19,503 bases of DNA from Firmicutes bacterium UBA4981 (lineage in GTDB: Bacteria > Bacillota > SHA-98 > UBA4971): the NCBI GenBank assembly GCA_002398515.1, contig DGZL01000068.1, forward strand, positions 1 through 19,503, in the 5' to 3' direction. Shown here in pieces: positions 15,664 through 19,503 of this stretch (positions within the stretch are counted from its first letter, which is position 1; each line of letters starts with the position of its first letter). Both the position numbers and the translations under genes were made by a program. Below the pieces are notes generated by a model that ran no database searches, had not been told where the DNA came from, and was given only the letters and a program-made list of their open reading frames with translations.

Positions 15664-16044
15664 CTATTTTATCTCAATAGTAGCGCCTGCTTCTTCAAGT
15701 TTCGCCTTTATGCTCTCTGCCTCTTCCTTCTTAACCCCTTCCTTTACGGGCCTTGGGGCGCTTTCTACCAACTCTTTGGCTTCCTTGAGTCCTAGCCCTG
15801 TCAGTTCACGGACGACCTTAAGGACTGGGATTTTCTTGTCGCCTGCGCTTACCAGGACAACGTCAAACTCTGTCTTTTCTTCTTCTTCAGGCGCTGCCGG
15901 GCCTGCTGCCATGGCAGGGCCTGCTGCGAGTGCCACGGGCGCAGCTGCGCTCACTCCGAACTTCTCCTCGATAGCCTTGACAAGCTCTGAAAGCTCGATA
16001 ACTGTCATATTGGCAATAGCCTCGATAATTTCTTCCTTAGTCAT
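15664..16044 (-). CDS. rplL: 50S ribosomal protein L7/L12
   Basis: L7/L12 forms the flexible stalk that recruits and activates GTPase factors such as the EF-Tu and EF-G encoded nearby. The 126-residue product has an N-terminal dimerisation domain (about 1-32), an Ala/Pro-rich hinge (about 33-53) and the C-terminal factor-binding domain with KIPVLKVVRELTGLGLKEAK. The length is normal. The start ATG at 16044 has AAGGGGAG upstream. It follows rplJ after 64 bases, which include a near-repeat GTCTTAGTC/GTCTAAGTC on the plus strand (16063-16085) able to form a weak stem. It is co-transcribed with rplJ under the L10 leader. Confidence 0.98.
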   Translation of the reverse strand: MTKEEIIEAIANMTVIELSELVKAIEEKFGVSAAAPVALAAGPAMAAGPAAPEEEEKTEFDVVLVSAGDKKIPVLKVVRELTGLGLKEAKELVESAPRPVKEGVKKEEAESIKAKLEEAGATIEIK

Positions 16045-16108
16045 ACTTTGTCTCCCCTTCTTGTCTTAGTCTTTTTGTCTAAGTCTATTTTCAAAACGCT
16101 CCGCCTCA

Positions 16109-16642
16109 TCATGCGGCGGTCTCTTCTTTCTGTCGCCTCACTGCATCAACGGCATACGCAAAGCTCGTTATTATGCCGGACAAAGCGCGGGCGAATCCGG
16201 ACATCGGTGCAGCGAAAGCTGCAGCCACATGCCCCAGCATGACATCGCGAGGAGGCAGAACCGCCAGACTGCGCACATCGTCAGGCCCTATGACTTTGCC
16301 TAACAGTGTGCCTCCTTTAATGCCTAATTCCCGAAACTCTCTTGTAAAATCATTTATGATTCTGGCTACCTCTGCAGGGTCCTCATAGGCGAAAGCGATA
16401 GCCGTGGGACCTTCAAGGTATTGCTCCAGGTCTTCAAGGCCGATGTCTCTCGCAGCAATGATGGTCAGGGTATTCTTGACAACTCTGAACTCACCTTCGG
16501 ATTCATCAAGCCTTCGTCTGAGATTCGTAAGCGAGCCCACATTCAAACCACGATAATCAACGAGTACAACCCCTTGGGCTTTCTCCAGCTTTGTCTTGAG
16601 TTCGTCTACAGCTACTATTTTCCCTGGTTTCACCAAGTTCAC
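16109..16642 (-). CDS. rplJ: 50S ribosomal protein L10
   Basis: L10 anchors L7/L12 dimers to the ribosome and represses its own operon by binding its leader mRNA. The 177-residue product contains the family signature VVLVDYRGLNVGSLTNLRR (about residues 25-43), VVKNTL and EGPTAIAF. The C-terminal helix that binds L7/L12 is also present. The GTG at 16642 is only 4 bases from GGGAGG. A TTG two codons later (16636) lies 10 bases away and is a real alternative, giving 175 residues. The leader and attenuator upstream are described separately. Confidence 0.97.
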   Translation of the reverse strand: MNLVKPGKIVAVDELKTKLEKAQGVVLVDYRGLNVGSLTNLRRRLDESEGEFRVVKNTLTIIAARDIGLEDLEQYLEGPTAIAFAYEDPAEVARIINDFTREFRELGIKGGTLLGKVIGPDDVRSLAVLPPRDVMLGHVAAAFAAPMSGFARALSGIITSFAYAVDAVRRQKEETAA

Positions 16643-16700
16643 GATACCTCCCTTCTTAAAGACTCAAAATGTTACCCATAAAGACTTCATTACGACTAGC

Positions 16701-16727
16701 AAAATGCCCCCGCAAGAGAGCGGGGGC
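16701..16727 (-). terminator. Attenuator terminator before rplJ
   Basis: The minus strand has GCCCCCGC (16720-16727), the loop TCTCTT, GCGGGGGC (16706-16713) and then ATTTTGC. The stem is a perfect 8 bp and GC-rich, followed by a short T-run. It lies between the L10-binding leader and the rplJ start, so it should stop transcription when L10 is in excess. Confidence 0.8.
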
Positions 16728-16855
16728 GCCTCAAATTCAAAGCAATCAAAAGTCAGCCTTGTCAGCCACTTTGAAATGCCATCCCCGACCTCGGCGGGTA
16801 AGCGTAAGTCGCGCTCATTAAGTCTTTAGACACCCGCTGTCTTGGGCCATGGAAG
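16701..16855 (-). ncRNA. Ribosomal protein L10 leader (autoregulatory mRNA element)
   Basis: The minus strand has the L10 leader architecture. GCGGGT (16832-16837) pairs with ACCCGC (16794-16799). Next to it GAC pairs with GTC, with unequal internal loops (A against CGAG). Then CCC pairs with GGG, and CCAT (16849-16852) pairs with ATGG (16779-16782). Two small hairpins lie inside (GTC TAAA GAC and GCG..CGC). The segments GACAGCGGGTG and ACCCGCCGAGGT are characteristic of this family. The CGGGG at 16783-16787 can pair with CCCCG in the terminator arm, which suggests how L10 binding could switch the terminator on. The identification is from recalled family features; a covariance model search would confirm it. 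Confidence 0.88.
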
Positions 16856-16887
16856 ACCGCAAAAACAGCTTTTCGGTTTATCTAATC

Positions 16888-17598
16888 TTACTCTTCAGTA
16901 AGCTTAGCTACTATTTGGACAGGACTTACGCGAATTCCAGGGCCCATAGTCGAAGACAGAACCACACTCCTCAGATAGGCGCCTCTGGCAGCAGCAGGCC
17001 TTGCCTTAATCAAGGCATCGAGTATGACTGCCAAATTCTCGAGAAGCTTCTTTTTCTCAAAGGACGCTTTTCCGATAGCCACGTGTACAATAGCTGTCTT
17101 GTCTGCCCTATACTCGACCTTACCTGCCTTAATCTCTTTGATGGCTCTGTCCACTTCAAACGTTACAGTCCCTGTCTTAGGGTTAGGCATCAAACCTCTC
17201 GGCCCCAATATACGTCCGAGACGGCCTACGACGCTCATCATGTCAGGGGTAGCAACAGCTACGTCAAAGTCCATCCAACCGCCTTGGACCTTTTCAGCCA
17301 AATCCTCTGCGCCGACAAAATCTGCGCCTGCTTCTTCCGCTTCCTTAGCCTTTTCGCCCTTTGCGAAAACAGCGACCCTGACCGACTTACCTGTTCCATG
17401 CGGAAGCACAACCGCGCCTCGCACCTGTTGGTCAGAACGCTTCGGGTCAATACCCAACTTAACCGCTAGCTCTATAGTCTCATCGAAACCGGCCTTTGCG
17501 GTTGCCTTTACGAGGTCAATTGCTTCAGACGGAGAATAGAGTTGTTCTCTGTCATAGAGTCCCAAAGCTTCATGATACCGTTTGCCACGAGCTGCCAT
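16888..17598 (-). CDS. rplA: 50S ribosomal protein L1
   Basis: L1 binds 23S rRNA at the mobile L1 stalk by the E site and represses the L11 operon in several bacteria. The 236-residue product has the family signature GRLGRILGPRGLMPNPKTGT (about residues 124-143) and the two-domain fold implied by its length. The start ATG at 17598 has AAGGAGGT about 11 bases upstream. It follows rplK after 53 bases, which contain a small hairpin GAAGC GGTCA GCTTC (17628-17642). Whether that hairpin is an L1-binding site is not known. The gap after it contains the L10 leader. Confidence 0.98.
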   Translation of the reverse strand: MAARGKRYHEALGLYDREQLYSPSEAIDLVKATAKAGFDETIELAVKLGIDPKRSDQQVRGAVVLPHGTGKSVRVAVFAKGEKAKEAEEAGADFVGAEDLAEKVQGGWMDFDVAVATPDMMSVVGRLGRILGPRGLMPNPKTGTVTFEVDRAIKEIKAGKVEYRADKTAIVHVAIGKASFEKKKLLENLAVILDALIKARPAAARGAYLRSVVLSSTMGPGIRVSPVQIVAKLTEE

Positions 17599-17651
17599 TT
17601 AAACACTAACCTCCTTGTGGTGCAATCGAAGCTGACCGCTTCTCCCACTAT

Positions 17652-18080
17652 CTATCCGAGAATCTCCACGCCCATACTCCTGGCAGTGCCGGCTATTATT
17701 TTCTCCGCTGCCTCTATGGTGGTGGCATTCAGATCCTTCATCTTCTCTGCGGCGATGTCCCGAAGCTGCGCTTTAGTGATTCTCGCAACCTTATCTCTGT
17801 TAGGAACACCTGACCCTTTATCAATCCCTGCAGCTTTCCGTATAAGGAATGAAGCAGGCGGAGTCTTCAATACATAGGTGAAAGATCTGTCATCATATAC
17901 TGTTATCTCAACAGGAATAATCGTTCCAACCTGAGCTGCGGTTTTCTCATTGAACGAACGCACGAACTCCATAATATTGACGCTGTGTTGCGCCAATGCC
18001 GGCCCTACAGGCGGCGCTGCCGTAGCCTTTCCTGCCGATATTTGGAGCTTCACGATAGCTGCTATTTTTTTCCTTGCCAT
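17652..18080 (-). CDS. rplK: 50S ribosomal protein L11
   Basis: L11 binds the GTPase-associated centre of 23S rRNA and is needed for the stringent response through RelA. The 142-residue product is of normal length, with the N-terminal VKLQISAGKATAAPPVGPAL, which includes the thiostrepton-associated proline region, and the C-terminal GTARSMGVEI. The ATG at 18080 is set by AGGAGG 10 bases upstream. A longer in-frame extension runs into nusG and is rejected. It follows nusG after 43 bases. Confidence 0.98.
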   Translation of the reverse strand: MARKKIAAIVKLQISAGKATAAPPVGPALAQHSVNIMEFVRSFNEKTAAQVGTIIPVEITVYDDRSFTYVLKTPPASFLIRKAAGIDKGSGVPNRDKVARITKAQLRDIAAEKMKDLNATTIEAAEKIIAGTARSMGVEILG

Positions 18081-18123
18081 GGCGTGTGTCCCTCCTGCCC
18101 ACCTTGCCAAACATCTTGCCTGG

Positions 18124-18798
18124 TTAAATCTTCTCCACCTGACCAAAATCCAATTCGACAGGCGTGTCGCGCCCAAACATGGAAACCAGCACTCGCAACT
18201 TTCCCCTGTCTGCTTGAATCTCCTGGACAATTCCTGTGAAATGCTGGAACGGCCCGGATGCTACTCTCACACCTTCGCCAACGGAGAAATCAATTTTCGG
18301 ACGAGGCTCTTCCACGCCTATTCGTCTCATGATTTCACGAAGCTCCGTATCCTGAAGGGGGATGGGTTTGGTTCCCGTGCCGACGAAACCTGTAACCCCC
18401 GGAGTATTCCTCACCAAATACCAGGAGTCGTCTTCCATCAGCATCTCCACTAGAACATACCCAGGGAATATCTTCTTCTGAGCAATCTTCTTTTTGCCAT
18501 CCTTAAACTCGTACTCTTCTTCAGTGGGAATAAGGACCCGGAATATTTTGTCCTCTTTCTCCATGGTCTTTACCCGTCGCTCAAGGTTTGTCTTTACCTT
18601 GTTCTCGTAACCAGAGTACGTATGGATGACATACCAGTTTCTGTCCGGGTGTCCTTCATCATTAAGCAAATCTCTGTCGGACACATCCGGCGGGCTCTGT
18701 TCCTCCCCACCCATTTCTGTTTCACCGGTAGCAGCAAGTTCGTCTTCAGTCTCTTGCAGCTCGTCTTCAGCAGAACGGGACTTACTAATCTTATCCAC
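18124..18798 (-). CDS. nusG: Transcription termination/antitermination protein NusG
   Basis: NusG binds elongating RNA polymerase and links it to Rho or to S10 on the ribosome. The core has the NGN domain (NWYVIHTYSGYENKVKTNL from about residue 54, then KIFPGYVLVEM and SWYLVRNTPGVTGFVG) and a C-terminal KOW domain (VGEGVRVASGPFQHFTG). Bacillota homologues such as B. subtilis NusG (177 residues) start near the NWYV motif. This one has about 50 extra N-terminal residues rich in D, E and S. The start is uncertain: the GTG at 18798 is the first start after an in-frame stop but has no clear ribosome binding site. The ATG at 18714 (196 residues) has GGTGA 7 bases upstream. Either choice keeps an acidic extension. 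Confidence 0.95.
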   Translation of the reverse strand: MDKISKSRSAEDELQETEDELAATGETEMGGEEQSPPDVSDRDLLNDEGHPDRNWYVIHTYSGYENKVKTNLERRVKTMEKEDKIFRVLIPTEEEYEFKDGKKKIAQKKIFPGYVLVEMLMEDDSWYLVRNTPGVTGFVGTGTKPIPLQDTELREIMRRIGVEEPRPKIDFSVGEGVRVASGPFQHFTGIVQEIQADRGKLRVLVSMFGRDTPVELDFGQVEKI

Positions 18799-18855
18799 CT
18801 GTTTAAGGGCTGTGCTGCTTGCGCAGCCTCTTGCCCCTCACCCCCTACTGAAGTC

Positions 18856-19056
18856 TTACCTGATCAGGACCTGCAAAACTCGGGAAAACGCGTAGTCGAT
18901 TACTCCAATGTATGTGGTAGATAGTGCCACAACAAAAATGACTACTAGCGCAGATGTGACCAATTCCTTACGACCGGGCCAGGTCACCTTCCTAAGCTCC
19001 GCCCTGACTTCTCGGAAAAACTTGCCAATACGTCCGAACCACGCAATAATACGCAT
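18856..19056 (-). CDS. secE: Preprotein translocase subunit SecE
   Basis: SecE clamps the SecY channel in the cytoplasmic membrane. The 66-residue product is the short single-membrane-span form typical of Gram-positive bacteria. It has an amphipathic N-terminal helix with the conserved FREVRAELRKVTWPGRKEL and a hydrophobic span around residues 35-55 (SALVVIFVVALSTTYIGV). I chose the ATG at 19056, 8 bases after GGGGAAGG. An upstream GTG (19074) would place that ribosome binding site inside the gene. It lies 20 bases after rpmG and 57 bases before nusG, the usual neighbourhood. Confidence 0.96.
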   Translation of the reverse strand: MRIIAWFGRIGKFFREVRAELRKVTWPGRKELVTSALVVIFVVALSTTYIGVIDYAFSRVLQVLIR

Positions 19057-19076
19057 AACGGCAACCTTCCCCACCT

Positions 19077-19226
19077 TTAGCGAGTCTCTTTATGGACGGT
19101 ATGTGACTTGCAGAATTTGCAGTACTTCTTAAGCTCAATCCTATCAGGGTCATTCCGTTTATTCTTCTCAGTGCGGTAATTCCGCTGTTTACACTGAGTG
19201 CATTCAATGGTGACTCCTACTCGCAC
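19077..19226 (-). CDS. rpmG: 50S ribosomal protein L33
   Basis: This 49-residue large-subunit protein is short enough to be missed by length-filtered gene finding. It begins (GTG start) VRVGVTIECTQCKQRNY and ends KYCKFCKSHTVHKETR. Both CxxC pairs are present (C9/C12 and C36/C39), so it is the zinc-binding form, not the cysteine-free paralogue used under zinc limitation. The start is supported by GGGGG about 9 bases upstream and by the family N-terminus. A strong promoter lies about 25 bases before the start codon. It is the first gene of the rpmG-secE-nusG-rplK-rplA run, a standard arrangement. Confidence 0.96.
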   Translation of the reverse strand: MRVGVTIECTQCKQRNYRTEKNKRNDPDRIELKKYCKFCKSHTVHKETR

Positions 19227-19257
19227 CCTTTCACACCCCCAGACACATTACTCCTAA

Positions 19258-19286
19258 AATCTAGCATAAGAGAAGTGAGGTGTCAA
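19258..19286 (-). promoter_or_regulatory. Sigma-A-type promoter for rpmG-secE-nusG-rplK-rplA
   Basis: A perfect -35 TTGACA (19281-19286) is followed after 17 bases by -10 TAGATT (19258-19263) with an extended TG motif (ATGCTAGATT). The predicted start is near 19251. The octamer ATGCTAGA is shared with the promoter of the L7Ae-like gene. Confidence 0.87.
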
Positions 19287-19304
19287 CGTTGTTTTCCCGT
19301 GCTT

Positions 19305-19363
19305 GCCTGTTTCGCCATAAGACTGTCGTCGCCTGTGTCTTTGCCTGTCTTAGTTTTCCCTGT
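19305..19363. repeat. Loose cluster of GCCTGT-like motifs upstream of the rpmG promoter
   Basis: On the plus strand GCCTGT occurs at 19305, 19331 and 19343, with the variants GACTGT at 19321 and CCCTGT at 19358. The spacing is irregular. The opposite strand reads as a run of ACAGG(C/G)(A/G)A units. This may be a degenerate repeat or chance. No gene was recognised between 19287 and 19460. Confidence 0.25.
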
Positions 19364-19460
19364 TTTGCCAAGATATCAATGTCTGATTTTCGCCACAAAG
19401 CACATAAGGAGAATCACAGTCATTTGCTATTCGCGATACCTGCTTCGAACCAGGCGGTAC

Positions 19461-19490
19461 AAGAAAAGGAGCGCCAGCTGTAAGGGCGCT
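19461..19490 (-). terminator. Terminator-like hairpin upstream of the rpmG promoter
   Basis: On the minus strand AGCGCC (19485-19490) and GGCGCT (19470-19475) form a 6-bp stem with a 9-base loop, followed by CCTTTTCTT. It would end transcription from a gene lying to the right of the window. The stem is short and the T-run interrupted, so confidence is moderate. Confidence 0.5.
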
Positions 19491-19503
19491 ACCCGGAATT
19501 TCA

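Noticed and set aside
15427..15795. Plus-strand frame of 122 codons across the rplL-rpoB gap
   Set aside because: It runs antisense through rplL and across the rpoB promoter and hairpin, lacks a ribosome binding site and has no recognisable domain.
16650..16705. Promoter between the attenuator and rplJ
   Set aside because: The best candidate (TTGCTA then TATGGG) matches the consensus poorly.
18081..18230. N-terminal extension of rplK by 50 residues
   Set aside because: It would overlap the nusG coding region, has no ribosome binding site, and the L11 family starts at MARKK here.
19280..19483. Plus-strand reading frame of 67 codons with a signal-peptide-like hydrophobic stretch
   Set aside because: Its GTG start overlaps the -35 of the rpmG promoter, it has no good ribosome binding site, it matches no family I know, and its stop lies inside the terminator-like hairpin.
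19430..19503. GGTTCGAAG on the minus strand as a tRNA T-loop
   Set aside because: The flanking bases do not form a proper 5-bp T-stem, acceptor stem or anticodon arm.

Overview
This window is a housekeeping translation and transcription locus of a bacterium that looks like a member of the Bacillota (Firmicutes), probably a clostridial or related deep lineage. The evidence is the gene order rpmG-secE-nusG-rplK-rplA-rplJ-rplL-rpoB-rpoC-(L7Ae-like)-rpsL-rpsG-fusA-tuf-rpsJ-rplC-rplD-rplW-rplB-rpsS, the small L7Ae-family gene (YbxF type) between rpoC and rpsL, the long Firmicute-type loop in S12, strong AGGAGG ribosome binding sites, and frequent GTG/TTG starts. The species cannot be named from the sequence alone. 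All recognised genes lie on the minus strand, so transcription runs from the right edge to the left edge. No mobile element, CRISPR array, tRNA or rRNA was found.

Right part (about 19.5 kb down to 15.7 kb): a terminator-like hairpin, then a strong sigma-A-type promoter (TTGACA, 17 bp, TAGATT with an extended -10) drives rpmG (49 aa), secE, nusG, rplK and rplA. The rplA-rplJ gap holds a ribosomal protein L10 leader RNA followed by a GC-rich intrinsic terminator, a classic autogenous attenuator ahead of rplJ-rplL.

Middle part (15.7 kb to 7.8 kb): the 302-base rplL-rpoB gap holds a long hairpin and then a second strong promoter (TTGACA, 17 bp, TATCAT) for rpoB-rpoC. RpoB ends in a very acidic tail of about 140 residues. 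RpoC ends in a shorter acidic tail, and NusG has an acidic N-terminal extension.

Left part (7.8 kb to 1): a third strong promoter (TTGACA, 18 bp, TAGAAT) precedes the L7Ae-like gene and the str genes rpsL-rpsG-fusA-tuf. A 170-base structured gap then leads into the S10 operon: rpsJ, rplC, rplD, rplW, rplB and the first 11 bases of rpsS. Several gaps contain hairpins that overlap Shine-Dalgarno sequences.

Together the genes encode RNA polymerase core subunits, an elongation factor that links transcription to translation (NusG), a preprotein translocase subunit (SecE), both main GTPase elongation factors and a set of ribosomal proteins. There is no sign of a novel defence or mobile system. The points of real interest are the acidic extensions on transcription proteins, the four-cysteine insert in EF-Tu, and the uncharacterised RNA structures in the gaps.
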